Shown here: one piece after another, positions 16,526-24,210 of the stretch
Position numbering within the stretch: position 1 is the first letter of the stretch
Layout: the number at the start of each line of letters is the position of its first letter
Assembly (NCBI RefSeq): GCF_004305975.1
Contig: NZ_BHZI01000011.1
Span: 1 to 44,279, forward strand
Origin: Streptomyces otsuchiensis
Lineage (GTDB): Bacteria; Actinomycetota; Actinomycetes; Streptomycetales; Streptomycetaceae
Direction: 5' to 3'
Length of the DNA: 44,279 nt
Translations under genes and position numbers: made by a program
The notes under the pieces: model-generated
Databases searched by the model: none
What the model saw: only the letters and a program-made list of their open reading frames with translations
Told to the model about the DNA's origin: nothing

Positions 16526-17563
16526 CTATCGGGTGAGGACCACCTTCAAGGCCTCGGACTCGGCCGCGTCGCCGAAGGTCGCATAGGCCTCCTCCATCTC
16601 CTCCAGAGCGTAGCGATGGGTGATCAGCTCGGCTGTAGGCAGGCGTCCGGCGGTAAGCATCGACAGCAGGAGCGGCGTCGAGAAGGTGTCGACCAGTCCG
16701 GTCGTGATCGTGACATCACGGCTCCAGAGGTCTTGAAGTGCCAGGGTGGCAGGCCCACCGTGCACGCCGACGTTCGCCAGTCGCCCGCCCGGGCGGAGTG
16801 CGGTGGCACAGAGCTCGAATGTCTCCGGCAGACCGACCGCTTCCACGGCGACATCCGCTCCGAGCCCGTCGGTGAGATCGGCGACGAGCCGGCCGGGGTC
16901 CTCCTGTGCGCGCACCGTGGCGTCCGCGCCGACAGCGTGTGCCACGCGCAGCCGCGCGTCGTCCCGGTCCGTCACGATCACGCGCAGAGGCGAGAAGAGC
17001 CGAACCGCGGCGACCGCGGCCAGCCCGACCGGACCGGCCCCGACCACCAGAACGGTGTCCCCCGGCCCCACGCGCCCGTTGAGCGCGCCGACCTCGTACG
17101 CGGTGGGAAAGATGTCGGACAGCAGCACGAGATCCTCACCCGCCGCAGCGTCCGGGACATGGTGCAGAGAGAAGTCCGCGTTCGGAACGCGCGTGAACTC
17201 CGCCTGGGTCCCGTCGACGGTGTGTCCCAGCACCCAGCCGCCGCCACCCACGCATTGACCGTACCCGCCCTGGCGGCAGAAGCGGCACCGCCCGCAGCCG
17301 GAAATGCACGAGACCAGGACCCGATCACCGGGCCGGAAGTCGGCGACGGCCTCGCCGGTGTCCACGACCTCCCCGACCGCTTCGTGACCGAGTATCCTCC
17401 CCGGTTCCACCTCCGGGACGTCCCCGGCCAGGATGTGCAGGTCGGTGCCGCAGATGGTGGTGGTGTCTATTCGCACGACGGCGTCCGTCGCACTACTCAG
17501 CTGCGGATCTGGCCGCGTTTCCCAGGCCGGCTTGCCGGATCCCTGGAATACAAGCGCCTTCAT
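16526..17563 (-). CDS. zinc-dependent alcohol dehydrogenase (MDR family)
   Basis: A 345-residue medium-chain dehydrogenase/reductase. Catalytic zinc ligands are Cys in TTICGTDLH and His in LGHEAVGE. The structural zinc is held by the four Cys of SGCGRCRFCRQGGYGQC. The NAD-binding VVGAGPVGLAAV is near residue 170, and ITTGLVDTFSTP is typical of the alcohol/formaldehyde dehydrogenase subgroup. The ATG at 17563 has a strong GGAGG. Genes of this type are regular members of the stress-protein/CBS gene neighbourhoods seen here, where they may dispose of reducing power when respiration slows; that role is inferred. No convincing promoter was seen upstream. Confidence 0.9.
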   Translation of the reverse strand: MKALVFQGSGKPAWETRPDPQLSSATDAVVRIDTTTICGTDLHILAGDVPEVEPGRILGHEAVGEVVDTGEAVADFRPGDRVLVSCISGCGRCRFCRQGGYGQCVGGGGWVLGHTVDGTQAEFTRVPNADFSLHHVPDAAAGEDLVLLSDIFPTAYEVGALNGRVGPGDTVLVVGAGPVGLAAVAAVRLFSPLRVIVTDRDDARLRVAHAVGADATVRAQEDPGRLVADLTDGLGADVAVEAVGLPETFELCATALRPGGRLANVGVHGGPATLALQDLWSRDVTITTGLVDTFSTPLLLSMLTAGRLPTAELITHRYALEEMEEAYATFGDAAESEALKVVLTR

Positions 17564-17741
17564 GATGACCACCTCCGTGATCTGTTCCTTTTCGGGACAC
17601 GCCCGCGCTCTGCGCACACCGCCGGGCCCCCTTGCCACGTCCGGCGGCAGGCGGACTTCAGGATTCGGGATAAGTTCGCTGACCACCTTTCGGTGGAAGT
17701 GACACGACGACGGCCCGCGCGCCTGAATTCCCTGGACGAGA
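17564..17741. other. upstream region of the alcohol dehydrogenase
   Basis: 178 nt between the dehydrogenase start and the MITE-like element. It holds the GGAGG site of the dehydrogenase and presumably its promoter. No gene is seen. Confidence 0.4.
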
Positions 17742-17901
17742 GCGTGTTTGAGACCCCGCGTCGGATCAGCTCGCGGCGTCAGATGCGGTCAGAAGCAAGG
17801 CCGAGGGGCGCCCTCATACCGGGTTGCATTCGGGCGTTCCTGACAACGCGGCAGATGGCCGTAGCTGGCCTCGCGGGCCCGGCGCGGGGCCTCAAACACG
17901 C
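17742..17901. mobile_element. 160-bp MITE-like element with terminal inverted repeats
   Basis: GCGTGTTTGAGACCCCGCG at 17742-17760 is repeated inverted at 17883-17901 with one mismatch in 19 bases. The 122-bp interior encodes nothing. Ends of the form GCGTGTTTGAG resemble those of insertion sequences common in Streptomyces, so this looks like a non-autonomous derivative. No clear target-site duplication is visible. Its right end abuts the stop codon of the beta-propeller gene. Confidence 0.65.
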
Positions 17902-17902
17902 C

Positions 17903-18805
17903 CTAAGCGATCCGCACCACTCCCGGGCTGGCCGAAAGGTTCCCTTGAATCTTCACTTGGTCCTTGAACCACTCGGTGCCGTTATAGCGGCTCAGCCACA
18001 GGTCTCGATTTCCACCTCGCCCGCGATGCAGGCAGTACAGCGTCTCAGGGTCTCCTGACGAGACCGTCAGCGCCGGGCTGTCGGCCATGCCGACATCAGC
18101 AACCGGGGTGTCCTTCCCCCACTTCACACCATCGAAGAATCCAGACCACAGCCAGCCGCGATCTCCGTACTCCTGGTGCAGGATCCACAGATAGCCGCGG
18201 TACTCGATCAGTGCGGGACTCGCCGACATGCCGTAGTTCTCAATCAGCGTGCCGCCCGTCCAGGACTTTCCGTCGAACGACGCGTAGTAGATCCACCCCG
18301 ACCCACCGCTCTGCTGGTACGCGCAGTAGATCTTTTCCCTGAAGACGGCGAGCGAGGGGTTGGCAGTCAGTTTGATCTCCGGCGTCACCTTCGTCGGCTC
18401 GCTCCACGTCGTGCCGTCGAAGGACACGCAGTAGAGCATGTCCTCGCTGCCTCGGTACACGCAGTACACCAAGCCCTCGTACACGGCGACCGCCGGGCTC
18501 CCTGAAACGCTCACCTCGGGAGACAGCTGGGCGTCGAACAGCCACTTCAGGCGGGGGGCGTCCCAGGTGAACTCGCCGTACCACAGTTTCCCATCGCCCG
18601 CCCCCTGATGAACGCAGTAGTTGCGGCCGTAGTAGTTCACCAGAGCCGGGCTCCCCGTTATCCCGACATCTTGGCGCTGAAGCTCACCCCAGTAGTTGTT
18701 CGAATCGAAGGTCGCCGCCGACAGGACGCCGTCCTGATTGACGGCGACACAGAAATTCTGAGCAGTCGTGTCCGGCACGGTGGCAGATTTCGCTTCGGTA
18801 GCCAT
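17903..18805 (-). CDS. six-bladed beta-propeller protein, lectin-like
   Basis: 300 residues built from about six repeats of 45-50 residues. The recurring signature is S-P-A-L-x-x-Y-x-G-x-x-Y-C-V-H-x-G followed by L-W-Y-x-x-F-D-G-x-x-W, for example SPALVNYYGRNYCVHQG, SPAVAVYEGLVYCVYRG and SPALIEYRGYLWILHQ. The N-terminal NFCVAVNQDG and C-terminal SASPGVVRIA appear to close one shared blade. Repeats of this kind occur in fucose- or sugar-binding propeller lectins and in secreted propellers, but there is no signal peptide, membrane segment or catalytic motif. Lower GC and less biased codons than the neighbours suggest transfer. The ATG at 18805 has GGGAG upstream. The stop codon borders the MITE-like element. 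Confidence 0.75.
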   Translation of the reverse strand: MATEAKSATVPDTTAQNFCVAVNQDGVLSAATFDSNNYWGELQRQDVGITGSPALVNYYGRNYCVHQGAGDGKLWYGEFTWDAPRLKWLFDAQLSPEVSVSGSPAVAVYEGLVYCVYRGSEDMLYCVSFDGTTWSEPTKVTPEIKLTANPSLAVFREKIYCAYQQSGGSGWIYYASFDGKSWTGGTLIENYGMSASPALIEYRGYLWILHQEYGDRGWLWSGFFDGVKWGKDTPVADVGMADSPALTVSSGDPETLYCLHRGRGGNRDLWLSRYNGTEWFKDQVKIQGNLSASPGVVRIA

Positions 18806-19224
18806 GATCACATTCTCCCGCTTGCTCGATGTCCCTGAATTCTCATGGCAACACGGAAGCATCCACTTCGCCTCTGCCGGGTCCCTGATCCCCGAAGGCG
18901 TCGAGCACCCCAGTCAAAGCAATATCCTCCGATCGCGCACAAGCGGCCTTCAGCTCAATGATTCTCATCCAACCCGCCAATATGATCCGGCGGTGCGCGT
19001 CTTGCTTCCTCGTGGCCCGCCTCCGTGACCGTCGAGTAGGGGCGTGTCGAGTGCGGGCCGTGGCCCAATGCGGGGCCGGTCCCGGGGCGGGGTGCCGACG
19101 GGCCGAGATCGAGGCCAGGCCCTCGGTCGGGCGCGGAGGCCGAAGGTGTCGCGGAGCGGCGGCGGGTTCTTCCCAGGGGTGGCGGCGTAACCCTCCAGGG
19201 GGCCGGTGAGAGCATGGGCGAACC
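18806..19224. other. divergent intergenic region
   Basis: 419 nt between the leftward propeller gene and the rightward membrane-protein gene, with no gene seen. The left half (to about 19000) shares the lower GC of the propeller gene and probably arrived with it. GTAACC at 19188-19193, 31 bp before the membrane-protein start, is vaguely like an ECF -35 element but has no matching -10. Confidence 0.4.
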
Positions 19225-19977
19225 ATGCGAGTGACCGGAGTGGTGCGGGCGATCAGGGCGACGGTGTTCGCCGGCGTCTGCGTCGTACTCGCGCTGGTCG
19301 GGCACGTCCACATGTCCGGCTCCGCGGTGCCGCCGCTCGTGGCGCTCGGTGCGTTCGCCGGCGTGGCGGTGGCCACGTGGGCCTGTGCCGGAGTGGGGCG
19401 CGGGCCGATGACGGTCGCGCTCGCCGCGATCGCGGTACAGGGCGGGCTGCACCTGGCGTTCTCACTCGGCCAGTCGGCCGTCTCGCCCCGGCCCGGGGCA
19501 GCGGTCACCTCACCGGTGCAGGATCTCGCGCTCTCCCTGATGTGCGGTGGCAGGCTGGGGCAGCCGCCCTCCCACGCCGAAGCGGTCGAAGTGGTCACGG
19601 CGGCGGGCCTCGCTGTGCCGGGGCACGGTGGGCACGGTCACGGCGCGGTGGGGCATCACGCCGCCGACGCCGGAGCGCACGCCGCGGCCGGCGCGGCGCA
19701 CCTTCACTCCGGCGGCATGCTCGCTGCCCACCTCGGTGCGGCGGTGCTGTCGGGCCTGTGGCTGGCCTGGGGCGAACGGGTCACCTGCGATCTGCTGTTC
19801 CTCCTCGGCGTGTGGCTGGCGGCGCCGATGCGCCTGATCCGGCTGTGGTCGGCACCGGTACCGCGTCTCCCCGGGCCGGTCTGCCTGCCGGCCACCGAGG
19901 TTCCGGCCCTGCGGGCACGCCTGCTGCTCCACACGTTGATCTCGCGGGGCCCACCGCGTCACTGGGCTGTCGGCTGA
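19225..19977 (+). CDS. His-rich multi-pass membrane protein, paralogue of the 31457-32170 product
   Basis: 250 residues. Hydrophobic segments lie near residues 10-28 (ATVFAGVCVVLALVGHVHM), 35-55, 62-82, 168-187 (MLAAHLGAAVLSGLWLAWGE) and 190-205. Between the third and fourth is a histidine-rich loop (HGGHGHGAVGHHAADAGAHA) well suited to binding metal. The protein ends with ISRGPPRHWAVG. The protein at 31457-32170 shares VFA-VCV-LA-VGH-H-SG, the LSGLWLA-GER block and the ISRGPP end, so the two are paralogues. Each is followed by an ECF sigma gene, and I infer a membrane metal sensor or anti-sigma-like partner. The family is not one I recognise. The start is the ATG at 19225; a GTG two codons on is possible. 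Confidence 0.78.
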   Translation: MRVTGVVRAIRATVFAGVCVVLALVGHVHMSGSAVPPLVALGAFAGVAVATWACAGVGRGPMTVALAAIAVQGGLHLAFSLGQSAVSPRPGAAVTSPVQDLALSLMCGGRLGQPPSHAEAVEVVTAAGLAVPGHGGHGHGAVGHHAADAGAHAAAGAAHLHSGGMLAAHLGAAVLSGLWLAWGERVTCDLLFLLGVWLAAPMRLIRLWSAPVPRLPGPVCLPATEVPALRARLLLHTLISRGPPRHWAVG

Positions 19978-20018
19978 CGACAGCGGGCACGACGCGGCGC
20001 CTTCGGGGCGTCGTGGAA

Positions 20019-20037
20019 CCGGGCCGCAGCGGCCCGG
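20019..20037 (+). other. hairpin between membrane protein and sigma factor genes
   Basis: CCGGGCCG-CAG-CGGCCCGG is a perfect 8-bp stem with a 3-nt loop, 41 nt after the membrane-protein stop and 55 nt before the sigma-factor start. It could attenuate read-through or stabilise the upstream message. There is no T tract. Confidence 0.45.
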
Positions 20038-20091
20038 CTGTACCCGGGCGACCGCGGTCGCCTCCTTCCTCTCATGTGACGAGGTCATCTG

Positions 20092-20799
20092 ATGATCACC
20101 CTTGCCCTGCCGGCGCCTGCCCGGAAACCGGGTCCCGCAGGTCGCGCACCCCTGCCGGCGGCGCCGCTCCGGACCCGGCACGCCGGCGGGTCGCCCGCCG
20201 TACCGGGCACGACGCCCACCGAGGATGTGCCCACCGAGCTGGCCCTGCGCGCCGCGCGCACCGGGGCGCCGGACGACGTCGCCAGGTTCGTGACCGCCGT
20301 CGAACGCGATGTGCTGCGGTACATCGCGTTCCTGCGGCCCGACACCGACGGCGTCGAGGATCTGGCGCAGGAGACGATGCTGCGGGCCATCCTGGCCCTG
20401 CCCCGCTACGAGGGGCGGGCCTCGGCACGCACATGGCTGCTGTCCATCGCCCGCCGCACCGTGGTGGACAGCGTCCGGCGGGCCGCCGTCCGGCCACGCC
20501 TGTCGCTCTCCGAGAGCTGGGAGCGCGAGGCCGAGGGACGTCCGGCCCACGCTCTGCCGGGGTTCGAGGAGGGCGTGGCGCTCCGGGACCTGCTGAACGC
20601 GCTCCCCGACGAACGCCGTGAGGCGTTCGTCGCGACGCAGATGTGGGGCGTCTCCTACGAGCGGTGTGCCGCGCTGTGCGGATGCCCGGTGGGCACGATC
20701 CGGTCCCGGGTGTCCCGCGCGCGTGCCGAACTGGCGCGGATGCTGGAAGCCGCCGAGGGGCCGGAGAGCCACCGCGTGGCCGTCTCCTCCTCGCTCTGA
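20092..20799 (+). CDS. ECF-type sigma-70 family RNA polymerase sigma factor
   Basis: 235 residues. Sigma region 2 runs from about residue 60 to 120 (DVLRYIAFLRPDTDGVEDLAQ, with the core-binding and -10-recognition part ALPRYEGRASARTWLLSIAR). Region 4 runs from about 160 to 215 (LLNALPDERREAFVATQMWG, GCPVGTIRSRVSRARAELARML). There is no region 1.1 or 3, as in ECF factors. The first 45 residues are a Pro/Ala-rich extension. It follows the His-rich membrane protein by 114 nt on the same strand. The paralogous sigma factor at 32303-32962 shares RASARTW, LSIARRTVVDS and the PGF-EG-AL block. It probably directs expression of the convergent copper operon. Confidence 0.9.
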   Translation: MITLALPAPARKPGPAGRAPLPAAPLRTRHAGGSPAVPGTTPTEDVPTELALRAARTGAPDDVARFVTAVERDVLRYIAFLRPDTDGVEDLAQETMLRAILALPRYEGRASARTWLLSIARRTVVDSVRRAAVRPRLSLSESWEREAEGRPAHALPGFEEGVALRDLLNALPDERREAFVATQMWGVSYERCAALCGCPVGTIRSRVSRARAELARMLEAAEGPESHRVAVSSSL

Positions 20800-20807
20800 C
20801 GGTGAGG

Positions 20808-20837
20808 GCCGTGGGCCGGCTCAGGCCGGCCCACGGC
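20808..20837. terminator. bidirectional terminator hairpin
   Basis: A perfect 13-bp GC stem (20808-20820 with 20825-20837) around the loop TCAG, nine bases after the sigma-factor stop and between convergent genes. There is no T tract, which is usual in Streptomyces. Confidence 0.7.
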
Positions 20838-20908
20838 TCCGCGCACACTCAGCCGGCCCACGGCTCCGCGCACACTCAGCCGGGCCCACCGCCCCGCGCA
20901 CGCTCAAC
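20827..20908. repeat. 27-bp tandem repeat, about three copies
   Basis: Units at 20827-20853 and 20854-20880 are identical (CGGCCCACGGCTCCGCGCAC then ACTCAGC). A third degenerate unit follows at 20881-20908. The array starts inside the terminator stem and ends over the PCu(A)C stop codon. Confidence 0.8.
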
Positions 20909-21446
20909 TGCTCGGCGGCACCACCACGGCGGTCGCGGGGACCTCACCCGCCTGCCGGAAGGTCAGCACGAAATCGACGCGCTCACCGTTCGTCAGAGGA
21001 CGGTCCACCGACAGCATCACGTTGGGCGTGAAGGGACTCATCTCCAATGTGGTCCCGGCCGCCACGGTGATCCGCGGAATCATGATCATTCTGCCCGCGC
21101 CCGTGGTCAGTTCCCGGTCCGCGAACATGGCTTCCCCGCGCTCGGTCCGGACGGCGAGCAGTTCGTCGTCCGAGCCACCGGTGTTGCCGATGTCGAAGAA
21201 GACGCCGGTGGTGGGCTGGGTGTCGAGGACGGGCAGGAAGACCGTCCCCTGGCCGACCGTCACCTCGGCGGGGCTGCCGGCCTGACCGGCCGCCGCCCAG
21301 GCGGTCAGGCACGCCAGGGTCAGCAGTCCGGCGGCGAGCGGCGGCAGCCCGGCTCGGGCTGCCGACCGCCATGGCGGAGGTGCGGCCGCTGCCGCCTCGG
21401 CGGACGGGCGGGCGCCGGTCTCGGGCGCGGGTTCGGCGACGCTCAT
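20904..21446 (-). CDS. copper chaperone PCu(A)C family protein, ligands degenerate
   Basis: 180 residues. One N-terminal membrane anchor (LPPLAAGLLTLACLTAWAAAG, about residues 34-54) exports a cupredoxin-like PCu(A)C domain that normally holds Cu(I) outside the membrane with an H-M...H-x-M set. Here GRMIMIPRITVAAGTTLEMSPF keeps the methionine segment. The place of the second His is PNVMLSV, with Asn, and the first His is not found, so copper affinity is probably altered. The start overlaps the stop of the copper ATPase gene (ATGA), so both are made together. It is convergent with the ECF sigma gene. Confidence 0.78.
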   Translation of the reverse strand: MSVAEPAPETGARPSAEAAAAAPPPWRSAARAGLPPLAAGLLTLACLTAWAAAGQAGSPAEVTVGQGTVFLPVLDTQPTTGVFFDIGNTGGSDDELLAVRTERGEAMFADRELTTGAGRMIMIPRITVAAGTTLEMSPFTPNVMLSVDRPLTNGERVDFVLTFRQAGEVPATAVVVPPSS

Positions 21447-23701
21447 CCGGCGCTCCTCGGGTCGGGACGGCGCCCACGCCGGGGGGAGGGGCTCCAGGTG
21501 CGCAGCCGCAGGCTGTTCAGGACCACCAGCAGTGAGCTGACGGACATCGCCGCTGCGGCGACCATGGGGTTCAGCCAGCCCGTCACCGCCAGCGGCAGCA
21601 TCAGGGCGTTGTAGGCGAACGCCCAGAGGAGGTTGGCGCGGATGGTGGACAGCGTCCGGCGCGCCAGTGCGGCGGCGTCGGCCAGAGCGGCGAGTTCCCC
21701 CCGGATCAGGGTGATGTCGGCTGCCCCGACGGCGGCGTCGGTACCGCTGCCCATGGCGATTCCCAGATCCGCGGACGCCAGTGCGACGGTGTCGTTCACT
21801 CCGTCTCCGACGACCGCGACCCGCCGTCCCTCCTGGCGTAGCCGAGCTACCAGGCGCGCCTTCTCCTGTGGGCTGTGGCGAGTGTGGATCTCGTCGATCC
21901 GAAGCTCGGCGGCGACGGCACGCGCCGGCCCCTCGGAGTCGCCCGTCGCGAGAACGGGGCGTACGCCCATCCGCCGCAGGCGATCCACCGCCTGGTAGGC
22001 ACCACTTCGCACGACGTCGCCCAGACAGATCACCGCGGCCGGCTCACCGTCGAGGACGACCAGCACCGCGGTGAACGCGGCGGACTCGGCCTCCTCGGCC
22101 GCGTCGCGCAGGGTGTCCGGCAGGGTTCCGCGGTCGCCCGGCGCTCGGACTTCGACCTGGCGCTCACCGACCCGGGCGCGCACACCGCGGCCGGGTACGG
22201 CCACGAACTCGTCCGCCTCCGGGACCTCCGCCCCCGTACGCACGGCGTGGGCCACCAGCGCGCGGCCCAGCGGATGCTCCGATGCCCGCTCCGCGGCGGC
22301 CGCGACGCCGAGGACTTCGGCTTCGTCGAGCCCACCGCTCACCACGCAGCGGACGACGGACATCCGGCCGGTCGTCAGCGTTCCCGTCTTGTCCAGCACG
22401 ACGGTGTCCACCTGCCGCAGTGCTTCGAGCGCCCTGGGCCCGGAGACCAGCACGCCCAGCTGCGCGCCGCGGCCGGTGGCGGCCATGAGCGCGGTGGGGG
22501 TGGCGAGTCCGAGAGCGCAGGGGCAGGCCACCACCAGCACGGCGACGGCGGCCGTCAACGCGGCCTGCGGGTCGGCTCCGGCACCGAGCCAGAAGCCGAG
22601 CACGGTGACCGCGATGGCGACGACAGCGGGCACGAACCCGCCGGCCACGCGGTCGGCCACCCGCTGCACACGTGCCTTGCCCGCCTGGGCGTCGGCGACC
22701 AGCCGGGCGATCCGGGCGATCTGCGTCTCGTTGCCCACCGCGGTCGCCCGCACCCGGAGCGCGCCACCGCTGTTCACCGCGCCGCCCAGCACCGCGGCTC
22801 CGGGAGCGACCTCGACGGGCTTGCTCTCCCCCGTCATCAGCGAGACGTCCACGGCGGACCGGCCGGCGACGACGACTCCGTCGCTGGCGATCTTCTCGCC
22901 CGGCCGGACCGTGAAGACCGCACCCACGGTGAGGGCCGAGGTGAGGACGGTGCGTTCCGTCCCGTCCGCGGCCCGGACCGTGACCTCACCGGGTACCAGA
23001 TCGGCCAGTGCCCGGAGCGCGGCACCGGTCCCGTCCTTGGCGCGGCTCTCCAGCACCCGGCCCAGCAGGACGAACAGCGGTACGGCGACGGCGGCTTCGA
23101 GGTAGATGTGCGCGATGCCGTCGGAGGCGGACGGCAGGAAGCTGAAGGGCATCCGCATGTCGGGCGCCCCCGCGCCGCCGAAGAAGAGCGCGTAGAGGGA
23201 CCAGCCGAAAGAGGCCGACACCCCGAGGGAGACCAGGGTGTCCATGGTGGCGGTCGAATGCCGCAGCCCGCGCAGCGCAGCGGAGTGGAAGGGGTGTGCG
23301 CCCCAGACCACGACCGGAGCCGAGAGCGCCAGGCACAGCCACTGCCAGTTGGAGAACTGCCAGGCCGGGACCATCGAGAGCACGATCACGGGCAGGGAGA
23401 GCGCCGCGGTCACCACCAGGCGGTGGATCTCCTCGTCGCGGCTCGGGCGCGCGTCGGGCGGGGCACTGTCATCGTTCGCCGGGGCGGCGCCGTACCCGGC
23501 GTTCTCGATCTGGCGGACGAGGTCCTCGGCGGTGGTGGCGCGCGGGTGCGTGACCCGGGCGATGCCGGTGGCCAGGTTGACGGTCGCCCGGACGCCGGGA
23601 AGTCTCGCCAGCCGCTTCTCGACCCGGTTCACGCACGCGGCGCAGGTCATACCGGTTACCGACAGGTCTGTCGTGAGCCCTTCGGCCACGGGGGCGGTCA
23701 C
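21443..23701 (-). CDS. copA: heavy-metal translocating P-type ATPase, Cu(I) type
   Basis: 752 residues of a P1B-type ATPase that exports Cu(I) at the cost of ATP. In order: one N-terminal metal-binding domain with MTCAAC (near residue 17); the actuator TGES; CPC in the sixth membrane helix (VVACPCALGLATPT); the phosphorylation site DKTGT; SEHPLG for the nucleotide; and GDGVND. YN and MSVSSLLVVLNS in the last two helices match the copper-specific set. The start at 23701 overlaps the upstream small gene by four bases and the stop overlaps the PCu(A)C gene, giving a three-gene operon. A GGAACC-N16-CGACCC element lies about 300 nt upstream of its start. Confidence 0.93.
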   Translation of the reverse strand: MTAPVAEGLTTDLSVTGMTCAACVNRVEKRLARLPGVRATVNLATGIARVTHPRATTAEDLVRQIENAGYGAAPANDDSAPPDARPSRDEEIHRLVVTAALSLPVIVLSMVPAWQFSNWQWLCLALSAPVVVWGAHPFHSAALRGLRHSTATMDTLVSLGVSASFGWSLYALFFGGAGAPDMRMPFSFLPSASDGIAHIYLEAAVAVPLFVLLGRVLESRAKDGTGAALRALADLVPGEVTVRAADGTERTVLTSALTVGAVFTVRPGEKIASDGVVVAGRSAVDVSLMTGESKPVEVAPGAAVLGGAVNSGGALRVRATAVGNETQIARIARLVADAQAGKARVQRVADRVAGGFVPAVVAIAVTVLGFWLGAGADPQAALTAAVAVLVVACPCALGLATPTALMAATGRGAQLGVLVSGPRALEALRQVDTVVLDKTGTLTTGRMSVVRCVVSGGLDEAEVLGVAAAAERASEHPLGRALVAHAVRTGAEVPEADEFVAVPGRGVRARVGERQVEVRAPGDRGTLPDTLRDAAEEAESAAFTAVLVVLDGEPAAVICLGDVVRSGAYQAVDRLRRMGVRPVLATGDSEGPARAVAAELRIDEIHTRHSPQEKARLVARLRQEGRRVAVVGDGVNDTVALASADLGIAMGSGTDAAVGAADITLIRGELAALADAAALARRTLSTIRANLLWAFAYNALMLPLAVTGWLNPMVAAAAMSVSSLLVVLNSLRLRTWSPSPRRGRRPDPRSAG

Positions 23702-23907
23702 CGTCCGGTCCCGTGGCCGTGGCCGCTGTCGCCACCGGTGGCCGGGGCTCCCGATCCCGGGTGCAGGGCGGGTGCCACCGGCCCCACGACGGAGCCGGTG
23801 GCGAAGGCGAGAGTGAAGAGGACGAGCAGCAGCGCGGTGAAGCCGGCGGCCGGGGCGCGCGGGACCGCCGCCGCAGAGGGCTGGCGACGGGTGGTTCGCA
23901 GGTTCAT
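23698..23907 (-). CDS. small membrane-anchored protein with Gly/His tail
   Basis: 69 residues: a basic N-terminus (MNLRTTRRQ), one hydrophobic segment (AAGFTALLLVLFTLAFATGSVVG, about residues 20-42) and a short tail ending GDSGHGHGTGR. It is predicted to be a single-pass protein with a His-containing end that may touch metal. It is the first gene of the copper-export operon and overlaps the ATPase start (ATGA), which supports it being real despite its size. No family was recognised. Confidence 0.65.
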   Translation of the reverse strand: MNLRTTRRQPSAAAVPRAPAAGFTALLLVLFTLAFATGSVVGPVAPALHPGSGAPATGGDSGHGHGTGR

Positions 23908-24210
23908 GGGGATCTCTCGGAGCGTGGTCAGGGCGGGCCGGGAATCGGCGGGGCGAAGCGCGTCATGGCGCTCACCCCGGCGTGATCAGCCCGACGTGAC
24001 GTGGGTCGGGCCGCGTCCCGATCCGGTTCCTGCGGATTCGAGCCGCGCCACGGTGACGGCCACCGAGTCCGGTAGGAGGGGAGGGGCGACCCACCGCAGG
24101 ACACTCCCGGCGGCCACAGGAGACATCGACCCTGTGTGCGCCGGCGTCCCGGCGCCTGCCGAGACGGGTGCCGGCCGCCGCTGACCGTGCGGCCGGTACC
24201 CGTCCGCTTC
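23908..24210. other. 303-nt intergenic region
   Basis: It lies upstream of the copper-export operon and downstream of the acyl-CoA ligase stop. Apart from the ECF-like promoter at 24003-24030 nothing is seen; no gene is supported. Confidence 0.45.
24003..24030 (-). promoter_or_regulatory. ECF-type promoter candidate of the copper-export operon
   Basis: On the minus strand GGAACC (24030-24025), 16 nt, then CGACCC (24008-24003), about 100 nt before the first gene of the operon. The same spacing and elements (GGAACT-N16-CGACCA) occur upstream of the metal ABC operon at 33047-33074. GGAAC is the usual -35 core of ECF promoters. Confidence 0.55.

Noticed and set aside
18843-19598. Leftward gene overlapping the first His-rich membrane protein
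   Set aside because: Ala/Pro/Thr-rich composition typical of an antisense shadow, while the opposite strand has helices, a paralogue and operon context.
20827-20908. CRISPR-like repeat array
   Set aside because: The 27-bp units are directly adjacent without spacers, so this is a simple tandem repeat.
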